Positions 1 through 12,870 of a stretch of 64,000 nucleotides of DNA are shown here, one piece after another. Both the position numbers and the translations under genes were made by a program. Source of the DNA: Mantis religiosa (Eukaryota > Arthropoda > Insecta > Mantodea > Mantidae); assembly GCA_030765055.1 (NCBI GenBank), contig CM060953.1, forward strand, positions 25,964,173 to 26,028,172, given 5' to 3'. The notes beneath the pieces were generated by a model. The model saw only the letters and a list, made by a program, of their open reading frames with translations, did no database searches and was not told where the DNA came from. Every line of letters begins with the position of its first letter. Position 1 is the first letter of the stretch.

Positions 1-2
1 AG

Positions 3-1484
3 TTCACATACATTAAGGAATTAGATGGACGAACTACCCACAACACTGAAATATTAAAGGGTTTAACCGATGAGCTAGTGAATGAAATCAAACAGATCAC
101 TCGTCATGGGGAAGTCATAGAGAATGATGTGGACGAATTTAAAATTTGGGTAACAAATCAGTTTAGAATATCGTCAGTGATAAGGGAACTTTCATTGTTT
201 ACACTAAATTTGCAACAACAATTGATACAACTTCAGGAAGGTTTAGACGTAATTGCCACAGGGAGGCTTAGCGCAGCTATTGTGCCGCCTAGAAATCTGT
301 CACAGATTTTGCAAACTGTGGGACTTAAGCTTCCCTTGGGAACTTCACTTTTGGCAGGGGCCGAGTTATCAGATATGCACGCATATTACAAACTATGTGA
401 CGTTACAGCATATTCGATGCCAGCGGCAATCAGAATTCTAATTCGGGTTCCTCTGAAGGGAGCTGATCGAACACTTGATTTATACAGGGTGTTGCCGTTA
501 CCAACAAAATTGGAGGAGGTAGGGAAATACATAACTATACATACATCAATTCCGTACCTGGCAGTATCTAGTGACAGGCAGAAATATGCCTTACTCACAG
601 AGTCCCACCTTAACTCTTGCAAATCCGGAACCATTTCCGTATGCCCAGCGGAATTTGCCCTGTACTCCTCTACCTCCCCAACATGCATATCCTCTTTATT
701 CTTTGGGCAAGAAGAAAATGTCCACACCTTATGTAAAAGAGTCATCCTAAGACCTGATTTCCCACCTGTCTGGTACCATGTAAAAACCCAAAAGAAGAAT
801 TATTGGGTTTATTCAGTATCTAAACCTCTAAAGATCGCTAAAACCTGTTTTGGTCGAGAGACACGTTTCAGGCCACTGATCCTCCACGCAACTGGGTTAC
901 TGACTGATGACCTCGATTGCCATTACCACTCCGATACGATGACGCTACTACCGGCTATCGTCGGAGAGACGCAGCTCAATCTGGAAGAAGAAGCTATCGT
1001 GGTTCCTGATATCAGCAGCCTGCTGTCGCCGGCGGAGAAGCACAACCTGTCGAACCCCAATCGACATCCACTGGACCTGAGGAAGCTGGAAGACCTTCAA
1101 ACCGAGATCCGGATTGACGATCGACCGCCGCAGGTTTCACTACATCAGCTCGCCAACAGCGTGCATGAGGCACGCGAGTCACTGAACCAGCAACAAGAGG
1201 CTCCTTCTCACTTCTGGATTGGTATCGGGTTACTACTGGCAGTATTGGGTATCGCCTTGGTACTAGGGATCACCAAAAGGTATTGGTGCCCTCGTCTGCT
1301 ACTGCAACGGAAGCTGTTATCGCGCAGGAGCAAATCTTCGACCAGAATCCGAGACGCTAAGGAAGCTGAGGAAGGAGAACAACTCGTGGGAAGAACTACA
1401 ACCACAGATCCCACGACGCGAGAAGAAGAAAGTGATAAGAAAGAACCAACAGTTTGTTTTGCTACAACGAGTTCACTATACTGA
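3..1484 (+). CDS. env: Errantivirus-like envelope (Env) protein, C-terminal part, 5' end outside window
   Basis: The reading frame is open from the left edge to a TGA at 1482-1484, about 493 codons. The first ATG-like position is therefore not the true start. The protein has scattered cysteines typical of an ectodomain. Near the C-terminus (about 1210-1275) there is one strongly hydrophobic segment beginning HFWIGIGLLLAVLGIALVLG, followed by a basic cytoplasmic tail rich in R, K, E and T. This layout fits the class I fusion-type Env of insect errantiviruses, which is related to baculovirus F proteins. In that family Env anchors in the membrane and mediates entry. The furin site and fusion peptide expected upstream are not in the window. 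A polypurine tract and an LTR follow about 300 bp downstream, as expected for gag-pol-env order. No frameshift or stop interrupts the visible part, which suggests a young copy. Assignment rests on topology and context, not on a search. Confidence 0.75.
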   Translation, partial: FTYIKELDGRTTHNTEILKGLTDELVNEIKQITRHGEVIENDVDEFKIWVTNQFRISSVIRELSLFTLNLQQQLIQLQEGLDVIATGRLSAAIVPPRNLSQILQTVGLKLPLGTSLLAGAELSDMHAYYKLCDVTAYSMPAAIRILIRVPLKGADRTLDLYRVLPLPTKLEEVGKYITIHTSIPYLAVSSDRQKYALLTESHLNSCKSGTISVCPAEFALYSSTSPTCISSLFFGQEENVHTLCKRVILRPDFPPVWYHVKTQKKNYWVYSVSKPLKIAKTCFGRETRFRPLILHATGLLTDDLDCHYHSDTMTLLPAIVGETQLNLEEEAIVVPDISSLLSPAEKHNLSNPNRHPLDLRKLEDLQTEIRIDDRPPQVSLHQLANSVHEARESLNQQQEAPSHFWIGIGLLLAVLGIALVLGITKRYWCPRLLLQRKLLSRRSKSSTRIRDAKEAEEGEQLVGRTTTTDPTTREEESDKKEPTVCFATTSSLY

Positions 1485-1789
1485 GGGTGAACCCTCACAA
1501 AATCACACACCAAACAAGTTGACACAAAGGAATTTATGTAACACATCTCACACTATACTAAAATATTGTATTGTCATTGTAACTAGTTTAAGGGAAGATA
1601 CTTACATAGTTAGACGTTGCCCAGACATCTGAAACAAAAACAAATATTTATATAGACAATCCAAAATTTCTTAAGAAAAAGAAAATTATTGTCTTATTTA
1701 CAATTTGCAAAAGAATTGAAAGAAATGAGTACTCACCAAGCTAATTGAGAGGTTCGCAATCGGTACTCCTGTACCCATTGCTCATGTCA

Positions 1790-1802
1790 AGGTGGGGAGG
1801 GT
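1790..1802 (+). promoter_or_regulatory. Polypurine tract of the endogenous retrovirus
   Basis: A purine run (aggtggggaggg) lies directly before the putative LTR start (tatagtgcc). This is where plus-strand DNA synthesis would be primed in a Ty3/gypsy-type element. Confidence 0.5.
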
Positions 1803-2580
1803 ATAGTGCCCCGCCGAGCACACGTCCATTCCCAGGTAAAGGTTGAGAACATCCTGTACATTCAATTGATACCCCGACGTGTCTGGTGTCTGCTCCGAAT
1901 ATACAATTTCATGAAAAACCAAAAAGCTAACAGTTATAAGGTCTCTTTGTAAAATAGTATGTTTTGTGAGAACACAGAAGGAAGCTTACTCACATCTGTG
2001 TTCCGCTGGTGAGCAATTGCGGTTAGGCGGATTCTCCCAAGCTGGACTACGTGACGGGAAATGGTCACCTTTGCTTGGGAGATTATGACGACATTAAGGC
2101 GTTGTCTGACAGGTCCTATATAAGCCTCCTGAGCTAAATCTCGGGGCGGATTCTCGTGTGGAAGTGCTAGACGACTCCACGTCGCTTGGGACCAGGATGC
2201 AGATCCTACACATAATCCTACATGTAATATGTGAGTAAAGAGGCTTTATTTCTGTGCTAGAATTACTGCCAAGGATTGATTTGAATACAAAATCTATTAA
2301 CACATTTGGAAACTTAAGAATATCAGATGGGCATCAAAATTGAAACAGTTTAATTAAATGTAAGGTTTAGATATAGGAATTAAAGATAATAAGGGAAATA
2401 GTAAAACATACGAATTGGGTAATGGGATTTAATTATTGAATTATTAAAATACAAAGGGTTTACGTGTTATCAATATTTTAATTGTAAGTTTAGTTTTTAA
2501 ATAAATTAGTTAAGATTATAGTGTGAGCCTTTATTTAATATCACCTAGTTCCCTCCAGGACACGTACCGTTATACACTAT
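1803..2580 (+). mobile_element. 3' LTR of errantivirus-like element (inferred boundaries)
   Basis: The LTR is inferred from the purine tract at its left edge, a short terminal inverted repeat (ATAGTG at 1803-1808 against CACTAT at 2575-2580), a TATA box (ctatataag, 2116-2124) and a poly(A) signal AATAAA at 2500-2505. Length would be about 778 bp. The 5' LTR is outside the window, so the boundaries cannot be confirmed by pairing. Confidence 0.55.
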
Positions 2581-5052
2581 CGGAAAGGTTTGATTTTTCT
2601 CAAAAATTTCTTTAACCAAGAAACTTTAACGATAGTTAAAATTTACATCTTGAATTTTATGGGAATACCCTCATAACTTGTAAGCCGCAAGAGAGATAAA
2701 ACCTTATTCATACAAACAAATGTGGATGTCACTAAACAGTTTTTTTTGCATTTTAAAATATCTACACTTTTCTCCTTTCCCCCTTTCTTCCCTCTCTCCT
2801 CCCTTCTCTCTCGGCAATACAAAGAGAACAGAAAACTCAAGAGTTTGCGTTGGCTGTATGGTTAGTCACCAGATGTCTTCCCCGAAAATGTCATTACATG
2901 GCAATCCGGTATTTATAGGTTTGGTTAAGCCTACTGCATTTACATTGTATCTATAAGGAAATATGAGTAACTTTTTGTGCGGTTCAACATAAGTGCCTGT
3001 AAACATAATTGGCATAAGAGTGAGCAGGGAAAGTCATATGCAACACATCTGATTATTCTTTAATGCTCTTAGTCGGTGCAGCGATCAAGCTGTCGTTATG
3101 GAAAATTCATTTCTTGCAGTTATAGTTGGTAACCTAATGTGCCTATGTGTTTTGCCGCAGTATGTGCATGGGCCCTATTGAGCACTCAAATTTTGCCATT
3201 TTTAATATTGCAAACCATATTTAATTGTGGAATTTTAAAATTTAAATATTGTGTGAATCTATTTTTTTTCTATTTGTTAATTAGTACCTAGGATTTAATT
3301 CATGTAACAGTTAATTTCAGCTGGAAGCTATTGAACTTTATGGTCAAGAATGTCTTTCTCGAATGCCTCCACAGTTTTGAAAAAGTAAATAGTTTGGTGA
3401 TTATTCTGCTTTCTAAAACAATTTTTATAATGTCTATTTAATGTATAGACGAAATTTATTTTATTACTTTTGTTCTGATTACGTAAATGTGACTTTATAA
3501 ATCCTAAATTTATTGACGATTATGTTCAGTAGGTCAATTGGTGGTTTACCACAAAAACCAAACTACTCTGCAACATAGGTCATTGCTGGTAAAATCTTCA
3601 ACTTTCTATTTGCTGCAGATGGTGAAGGTGTTACTCTGCTCTGTCTCAAATGCTAAATTAGGAAATCAGAACATTTTATCCCTTCTGCAGTATGCAGCTC
3701 ACATTCACTTCTGCCGACACATATGTGCATACAAGTAGGAACTGAGAAATGAGATAATTATGTAGAATTGCTGAATGGTCCATGTTATAATTAGACTGTT
3801 CACAATAGTAAAGTTAAACGAGTTTCTCTCACGTGATTTAAAATCATTAGTTGTGAAAAATTGCGATGTGAGTCTAATTATAAAATAGACCATAACTCGA
3901 AGCCATGCTTGTCACAGTCTAGAGGTGTTTGTCACAAAAACAAGTTTTGTTTGGTATAATATTTACGATCAGAATGAAAAGGTCCCCTTCCTTCTCTTAG
4001 GTACAGGGGAAACAATGGTAGCTGTAAAGAATTTGAGGTGGACAACTTTAAACGTAACTAAGATGCTACCAACATTACAATGGGAATTATTATCTCAAGT
4101 CAGTCAGTAAAATAAATCCTGTTTTAAAGTAAGACAAGTTGACTTAATCACGTCTCAGAGCTGAATTCGTTACGTGATTTGTGAGCTGATTTGTTATTCA
4201 ATCCACAGATAAATTCAGTTATACAAAGTTAAAAAGCAAGCAAGGAAAGAGTTCCAAATAACTGCACATGTTGTTTTGTTCTGACTACAACCATACGTTA
4301 CGGACCAACCAATAAAGAAATATGAAACCTTCAAGAATCAAGGTAATCAGTGTTTAGCCTTCAGTAACAATTGCTAAAGACATTACATCCAATTAAGTGT
4401 ATTGTCACCGGCCGTTAAAGCCTAAGCTTTCTCTCAATTGCTAAAACGCCACTCTCTGAAGAGAGGGAGGTATAGGTTTAGAGTCATATTAGCATTTCTA
4501 ACATGAGATAAGGTATGGTAGATCTACTACTGACGAAAACAGCAGTACTGTTCCTGGTGAAATTGCAGGCTTGCCGCACAACCTCGTAAAACTACAGACG
4601 GTGTTGGTTCCGGATCGAAAACTCAACAGAGAGGCGAAATAAACGACCCGGTTATGAGTTTCCTTCCAGGAAGCAAGAAGAAATGTTATTAAAACATGTC
4701 TCGCCACTGCTAATAGCTTAGGAAAACTCCGCCGTAAAAACAATCCCCTACAAACCCAACAAAGCAAAATGCCTTCAAAATAAACTAGACGAAATAGGAA
4801 ATAGTGTTGTGAAAGGATTTGTCTATGAATAATCTATGAATGAAAGATGCACCTGGTATCTCGACCGAACGTGAATTTTTGTGCTTAGTACCCAAGAGGA
4901 ACGGATAAACTAAAGCGACCACAGCAGGCTATAGGCCATAGACAAGTGGACCAAGGGAAGCGCCGAGGTCTTGAAATTCCAATACTGATGACCAGCAGTC
5001 CGCTCAGAGAAGATCACTCTGGAGGAACTGGAGGGCAACTTGATCCATTTGG
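2581..5052. other. AT-rich non-coding stretch
   Basis: Only short spurious frames are present. I see no exon with convincing splice sites, no RNA gene and no recognisable transposon. It may be flanking DNA of the retroviral insertion. Confidence 0.5.
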
Positions 5053-5243
5053 CCCGCCTCGGTAGCGTGGTGGTAGCTAGTCTGCCTCACGTTCAAGAGG
5101 TCCCGAGTTCGAATCTCGGTCAGGATGAGTTACCTGGGTAAGGTTTTTTCCAGGGGTTTCCCTCATCCTTCAAGAAGAATGTCGGGTAACTAAACTCTAT
5201 GGACCCTGGACTCATTTTAGCGTTATTTCACCCATTCCACTCA
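5053..5243 (+). repeat. tRNA-derived SINE, family 1, 3'-truncated
   Basis: The head cgcctcggtagcgtggtgg (A-box region) is followed by a B box (gagttcgaatctcgg). The body is shared with copies at 15840, 22478, 22854 (minus) and 53427, including the block ctctatggaccctggact. It stops before the usual cgtccgatatgacttaac tail. Confidence 0.85.
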
Positions 5244-7740
5244 GAGAAGGCTACCATCTCCGTATGAGCAAGCATTTGTCTGATATTGTCATAAGTGACT
5301 GTTTAATTTAAATAATACGTTAGATTTTATTTTGACTAGTTATGTGTGACGTCATGTCACGTGACTCTCCCTCCCTCTTTTTGATAGTAAAGTTTGTGCA
5401 AGCTAGTTTCTCGCTCTCTCTGTTAGCAACTGACGTCCAGAATGGACGTGTGTATCCGCAGCGGATGAGGGCAGGTAACCGGCCGGTACGGCCAACTATG
5501 TATCTTTCTTTATATAAATAGTAAACCTTTTCTTGTCTAAAATTGTAGTTTTTGGTATGTTGTTATCTAATTAAACCTGATAGAAAACCCCAACCTCCTC
5601 GCAAAGCATGTGAATCCTACCTAATGAACTATCCCCCGTGTAAGATCTGGCCATGTGCTAATTATCCATTACTATCCTTGGTTAGATCGTTACCATATTG
5701 ACAGATGCTGCAGTTATCTGAACTTACATGAAACACGAAAGGGGAAATTCAAATTATAATAAATAAGGGGAAGAAACGTGTAAAAAGAGAAACCACCTTC
5801 TTCCCCTAGTAAACTATGGGAATGGCCGATCCAACGCAAATGAGAATCTTGTATGTTAATCATACCGCTCGGCTTTAAGAAAATCATGAATAGTAGTTTT
5901 GTGTTTGTAACGGAGAATCTTTTGGAATGCAAAACAAAATGCTACTACATTAGCCATCGCGATTCAGCATCAAGCTCAAGTCCTGCAGCACTCGAAGTGT
6001 GCTTAATATAGTACATGCCAACCTGAACACCTTAGAGATTACACCCTTAATGAAGTCGGTCTCTCCAGTAACAGCCAAAGTTACGTTAGTAATCTAAAGC
6101 AATTACCGAGAGTATACTGTAGCAAACTGATTTGCTAGTGACTCTGTCAAGTGTTTGTAAAGCTAAGTTGAACAAGAATCAATCCTACCCATTACATTTA
6201 CATGAACTTCTCCTACCACTATGGTTTATTTTATATACGAAGTTCTTCTATTTAACTATCTACTACTATAATTATCCTTACAAAGCTTCATTTTCTCTCA
6301 GAACTAAACTCTAAGCTGCAGGACACAACGGCCTGATGTCGAATGTCGAGCCTTTCTTTTATAATTATACCGGGTGTCATGAATTGGTATAGTATTGTAG
6401 GATGGGACCTGAGTCCCTCCTGGCCGATGAATGTGGTCTTTCCAACCTGGAGTCGCTACTTTTCTCCCAATTGGCTTTCCAGAGACTAACGGACCAGGTC
6501 CTCACTTTGTAAACTGCTGCGTTACCATCATGCTAAGGAGTTCTTATTTTATCTTCTAATTAAGCTCTGCAGAAATAGTTACATTACTCATTTCGCGTAC
6601 AAGCTGTATAAAAAGAATCGATAGCTAGACATTTAAAATTGAGTGGTATATGATCCTACCACACTTCGAAAAACAACTGATTAACAACAGAACTTTAACA
6701 ATAAGAAAGCTATTGAAACATTCAGATCAATAATATAGATATCTCTGAAATAGCTGATGCAGCAGAGTAAGGAGTTCGAAATAAATTATGTGACTTAAAA
6801 ATATTCACATTTCTTAACTCATTTGTCCCTGTGCGAGTCCTGGTGTTCTGAAAGAATAGGTCCTTCATAGGCTACTCCCAGAAGATTCAATACATTGTGA
6901 CCCATGTGAGAGACAGTAAAAGGCATTCCATCAACCCAGAGGGAAGCTGCTGGAGCTCATCATGGTCGGCATATCACAGGTCTGCTCGGAACGAGGAATA
7001 AGTTATGTCCTCAGTTATTGTCCCCCATTATCGTTAGAAGACGTCGACCGAGGAGACCCGATGGAATAGCGCTCTCATCAAGTGTAAACACCATAACCGT
7101 TACCGACAGATAACGGAGTTTGTCCACCACCCCCTATCTCCCCTATCTCCATAACATTCTACAACTGTATAGAAAATTTCAGCGCCATATTAACCAACGC
7201 ATCCGTGAGTAAATCATGACCCTTCTGGTGCGACATAAAGTGCTCAGAATTCAGTGCGTTCTGCGAGGGAGGTTCCAACAATGTTTGTGACGTGAAATGA
7301 GTAGGTACTACTGCAGCGAGACATTAGAGGGGACCTGTGTTCGACTACCCAGCAGATGAAATGGTAGAACGTCGTGGTGTTTCATTAAGATGCGTTCATC
7401 GAGAAAAAAAAAAATGAATTAGCGAGGAAAATTAATCTATATCTCATTAGTGAGAGCTTATAGAAGACTGAGGAAAACAAAGTCACAATATGCATTTATA
7501 ACTAAAGTCAGCATCTTAAATATACGATGTTAAGTCAAGATCGTAAAATACATTCAGAAAAAATGTATCTGGTTAAGTTTTCATGTAGAAGACACTTAAC
7601 GGTGAAGGAGTTATTGAAAATGCGTGTAGCTGTTGACTATATTTCGGTGCACGAAAACAAAGAAATGCCAAAAGGAACTATTACTCTTTTTCACTTATGT
7701 GTTAACATTGCTCAATAATGTTAATTCTGGAAATGTAGAA
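5244..7740. other. Non-coding stretch with nothing recognised
   Basis: There are short frames only. A cluster of CRE/E-box-like palindromes (gtgacgtcatgtcacgtgac, about 5345-5364) is noted, but no gene can be tied to it. Confidence 0.45.
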
Positions 7741-7914
7741 TCAAACATAACCAGAATTTGAACCTCGTATGTTCCGGTGTCTAACATGGCAATATGCCGG
7801 CATTTCATTAAATCCCTTAACTGACTCACGTGTTTACTGTTACGTGCAAGTACTTAAAGGCATCATAAACGTATGTGAATTGGATATATTACCGAAAAAC
7901 TTAAAGAGTCAGTT

Positions 7915-7995
7915 GCGGAATTTAGTTAGAGCATTCGGACGGAGACCGGAACTTAGGAGGTTCAAATCCCCGTTATAGCACTGAACATTTCAGTC
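7915..7995 (+). repeat. tRNA-like SINE head, family 2
   Basis: The sequence ttagagcattcggacggagacc followed by a B box (ggttcaaatcccc) matches the family seen more completely at 49629. A related minus-strand head begins 81 bp downstream, giving an inverted pair. A still more degraded minus copy lies at about 7750-7830. Confidence 0.6.
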
Positions 7996-8075
7996 TAATA
8001 TTTATTTTCCCAACTTTGTACTATACAAGTGTACAAAACAATGTTAATTCTGAATTGATAGACTGAAACATTCAT

Positions 8076-8145
8076 TACCACAGCCGGGATTTGAACCACT
8101 CCGTCCGGTTGTTCTTAACATTGAACTATCATGGTCAGCATGCCA
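8076..8145 (-). repeat. tRNA-like SINE head, family 2
   Basis: Read on the minus strand it has the A-box region, the diagnostic ggacgg motif and the B box ggttcaaatcccggc. It is too degraded to be a working tRNA. Confidence 0.6.
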
Positions 8146-8371
8146 ACAACTCATTAAAGTCTCCAAATACTCTATGTTTCCCGGTAAACCCCCAGCAGTT
8201 CTCATATACAATAGATACAGTACGCGCAAGATAAGTTGAGCGCTGGATTTACGGTGTGGTGCGGACAGAGGGGAAGAAGCGAGAGCTAATGCTCTCTTGT
8301 TTCTGCAGTGTGGTCAACCTTGAAAACCACAGTTCAGCAAAATAGCGTGTAAGATAAGCGAAGATATTACA

Positions 8372-8470
8372 AGTAACGTTGCATCCTCTGATAACTTTCC
8401 TGAGTTTTGCCCATGCCAGCTCAATTGCATTCAGATCACAGTTATACGGAGGTAAACGAATAATAATGTG
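8372..8470 (-). pseudogene. Tc1/IS630-type DDE transposase fragment
   Basis: About 33 codons read LPPYNCDLNAIELAWAKLR in their core. This matches the conserved block around the second catalytic Asp (PPYnxDLNPIExxWaxlK) of Tc1/IS630-superfamily DDE transposases. The expected following Glu region and the rest of the domain are missing, so this is a dead fragment. It abuts a non-LTR retrotransposon tail on the other strand. Confidence 0.7.
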
Positions 8471-8528
8471 TCCCCTTTTGAGAGCCATAACATACACAAA
8501 TGTTCTTACAAATATAAATTATTTTCAA

Positions 8529-8893
8529 GTAAATGCTGATGTACATTACCCATACACTCGTAACAAGGATAAACTGGCAATTCGAGCGTACCAAACGAGC
8601 CTTTATGAAGGAAGTTTTAACTATAAAGGGATATTGATGTATAATAAACTTCCAAATTCATTTAAAAAAGCTGCATAAGGTTAAGAAATTTATGCATGCA
8701 CACTGTTTGTATACGGTTAATGAATTTTTAGAACTATAACCATGTAAATGAGCACTGGGAGTATAGTACATTCACAAACCTGTAATATTTATATTATGAT
8801 ATTTCTTTTAGTAAATTAGTTTATGCACATATCACATGAAACCATGTTACTGTGTATATTTTATACAATAAATTTGACTTTATACATTTTGAC
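8529..8893 (+). mobile_element. 3' end of a non-LTR retrotransposon (RT C-terminus plus 3' UTR)
   Basis: The frame encodes the motif YTRNKDKL, then TSLYEGSFNYKGILMYNKLP, and stops after NSFKKAA (8678). This is the usual C-terminal tail of CR1/Jockey-like reverse transcriptases (nTRnk...ykGi.lyNkLP). About 215 bp of AT-rich 3' UTR follow, ending in an ATAAA signal and tttgactttatacattttg. The 5' end is truncated where it meets the DDE fragment. The clade is inferred. Confidence 0.65.
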
Positions 8894-9164
8894 GTGTCTT
8901 ATAACATGTATATGTTGCCAAGGACGGACTAAAATTCTAATTGTAACATACGATGTTGTAAACTGGTTAGCTAATTAACCTCGAAATTGATCAAAACGAA
9001 ATATGGCGGATGTGATAAAGCTTAGCGTATTAGTCACTAGATGTCAGTGTATAGCACATTTCACATTTCAAAGTTGTCATCTATGTTTTAGAGTTAAACG
9101 AAACTTACCGAATGAGGACTTGGAACCCGATCGCTCTTCTTATCGCGCACATACTGTACACACC

Positions 9165-9300
9165 ATGTTGTGGTGACTTACTAAGCTGTAAGTACTCTAG
9201 TCCCAGGTTTCCTAGTTAGCACTATTAGGTCAGTTGATGACAATAAATTGTTCTTCCACACTAGCCGTGAGTAGGCTAAGATTTGGATACACAGAGTCAG
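9165..9300 (-). repeat. Dispersed repeat containing a conserved block also found at SINE family 2 tails
   Basis: The interval shares gttgtggtgacttact and ttccacactagccgtgag with 46945-47075. The reverse complement of the end of the block (tagcctac..cacggctagtgtg) occurs downstream of the tRNA-like head at 49629, so this may be the 3' part of a long composite SINE. Confidence 0.6.
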
Positions 9301-9302
9301 AC

Positions 9303-9770
9303 ATGTAAGTGCGAGGTCTTCCCGAGAGTCCGAAGACTCCAGCCTCTATCACCCGGGAGACGATGGAGGACTGCGTGGTTCTTTCCATGGACAATACCTG
9401 GAGTCTAAAAATCCCCCCATCGACAACAACGTCAAGGATGGTGGAAGTGGATACGTCACTTACGTCAACCCCGCAGGGCAGACTACCGAATAACCTCGGT
9501 GGGGCCAGCTGGTGATCTAGCACATCTTCTACTAGCTCTGCAGGCTAGTACCCAGGACATCTTAGGCAACCCTCTACCCACTACGGGCGGCCGAGGCCTG
9601 ACCGTAGGTACCCGATTTCACGCGGGTGTCGGGAACACACTGCCCCCTCGAGTCCAACCCAATGCGAACAACTCCCATTCGGGAGGAGTTCGAATGTTCG
9701 GCCCGAGGTTCCTCTGGTAACGTCAGAGGTACCACGAGTGCTAGCGGTTCACAGCTGTCGCACCAAGGAA
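9303..9770 (-). repeat. GC-rich dispersed repeat, copy 1
   Basis: The reverse complement aligns along most of its length with 32618-33085, and partly with 14855-15135. Shared blocks include ttgttcg..gggttggactcg, ctagcctgcagagctagtag and ttcggtagtct.ccctgcgg. It has no coding capacity. A B-box-like acattcga lies at one end. Confidence 0.8.
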
Positions 9771-9832
9771 GCTGAAGGGGACGGATCCCCTTCCCTGCGG
9801 AAACTCAGAGTCAGACAGAAGAATTTAAGTGT

Positions 9833-9960
9833 CATGGCTGGGATTTGAACCACAGATCTTCCCGTCTCCGTCCTGTTGCTCTTAACCTTTGAGCTATCAT
9901 GGCCAACATGCCAACATGACATTAAATTCTCCAACTGACTCGTAAGTTCCCCGGTTTCCA
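9833..9960 (-). repeat. tRNA-like SINE head, family 2
   Basis: On the minus strand it reads ttggccatgatagctcaa, then gaggacggagacgggaag-like sequence and B box ggttcaaatcccagcc. It matches 49629-49700 and the palindrome at 52729. Confidence 0.7.
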
Positions 9961-11284
<1,324 letters not shown>

Positions 11285-12284
11285 NNNNNNNNNNNNNNNN
11301 NNNNNNNNNNNNNNNNNNNNNNNNNNNNNNNNNNNNNNNNNNNNNNNNNNNNNNNNNNNNNNNNNNNNNNNNNNNNNNNNNNNNNNNNNNNNNNNNNNNN
11401 NNNNNNNNNNNNNNNNNNNNNNNNNNNNNNNNNNNNNNNNNNNNNNNNNNNNNNNNNNNNNNNNNNNNNNNNNNNNNNNNNNNNNNNNNNNNNNNNNNNN
11501 NNNNNNNNNNNNNNNNNNNNNNNNNNNNNNNNNNNNNNNNNNNNNNNNNNNNNNNNNNNNNNNNNNNNNNNNNNNNNNNNNNNNNNNNNNNNNNNNNNNN
11601 NNNNNNNNNNNNNNNNNNNNNNNNNNNNNNNNNNNNNNNNNNNNNNNNNNNNNNNNNNNNNNNNNNNNNNNNNNNNNNNNNNNNNNNNNNNNNNNNNNNN
11701 NNNNNNNNNNNNNNNNNNNNNNNNNNNNNNNNNNNNNNNNNNNNNNNNNNNNNNNNNNNNNNNNNNNNNNNNNNNNNNNNNNNNNNNNNNNNNNNNNNNN
11801 NNNNNNNNNNNNNNNNNNNNNNNNNNNNNNNNNNNNNNNNNNNNNNNNNNNNNNNNNNNNNNNNNNNNNNNNNNNNNNNNNNNNNNNNNNNNNNNNNNNN
11901 NNNNNNNNNNNNNNNNNNNNNNNNNNNNNNNNNNNNNNNNNNNNNNNNNNNNNNNNNNNNNNNNNNNNNNNNNNNNNNNNNNNNNNNNNNNNNNNNNNNN
12001 NNNNNNNNNNNNNNNNNNNNNNNNNNNNNNNNNNNNNNNNNNNNNNNNNNNNNNNNNNNNNNNNNNNNNNNNNNNNNNNNNNNNNNNNNNNNNNNNNNNN
12101 NNNNNNNNNNNNNNNNNNNNNNNNNNNNNNNNNNNNNNNNNNNNNNNNNNNNNNNNNNNNNNNNNNNNNNNNNNNNNNNNNNNNNNNNNNNNNNNNNNNN
12201 NNNNNNNNNNNNNNNNNNNNNNNNNNNNNNNNNNNNNNNNNNNNNNNNNNNNNNNNNNNNNNNNNNNNNNNNNNNNNNNNNNNN
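11285..12284. other. Assembly gap of exactly 1000 N
   Basis: All bases are N. The round length suggests a fixed-size placeholder rather than a measured distance. Confidence 0.99.

Positions 12285-12351
<67 letters not shown>
12285..12351. repeat. (AG)n microsatellite, far side of the gap
   Basis: A pure AG run that continues the tract from the other side of the gap. The true array length is unknown. Confidence 0.97.
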
Positions 12352-12354
<3 letters not shown>

Positions 12355-12744
12355 TTAATATCAAAATAAATCTTGCTAGGTAACACAATTTATCATAAGA
12401 TTTTTTGTGGAGATAAAAGTTTTCTTTGATATCCCCAGTTATTCGTTTGGGTTTTCAATAATTTTATTTTTCATATGGTAGCCATTATCCTCTCTCCCAT
12501 TTCTTTCCTTTCTTCAGGTCATGCAAATAGAATATAATTTCCAATTCATCATTTAGACATCAGCTCTTATAAGACCTGACTATTGATTAATTCCACTATA
12601 ACTTTCTATTTCCACTATAAGTGCAAGGAAACACTTAAGTAATAAAAAGGTTTCCACAAATTTTTCTCTACATTAATTTGAAATAGATAAATTATATAGC
12701 TTTTTAAGAATAGTTTAAGACATGTGAAGTTACACATCACTGAG

Positions 12745-12870
12745 TGGGATGGTCCAGGTGCTTTTGTCCGTGCCCTGCATTCGTAAGGCTTGGATTCGAG
12801 TCCCCCTGACCTATGGATTTCTGGACGTTTTCCGGGTCGCCAGGTGAATGCTGGCTATGTTAATTACAAC
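12745..12870 (+). repeat. Possible tRNA-derived SINE head
   Basis: It has a B-box-like ggattcgagtcccc and an A-box-like region before it, then ttttccgggtcgccagg. The moderately GC-rich sequence continuing to about 13235 may be its body. I see no second copy in the window. Confidence 0.4.
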
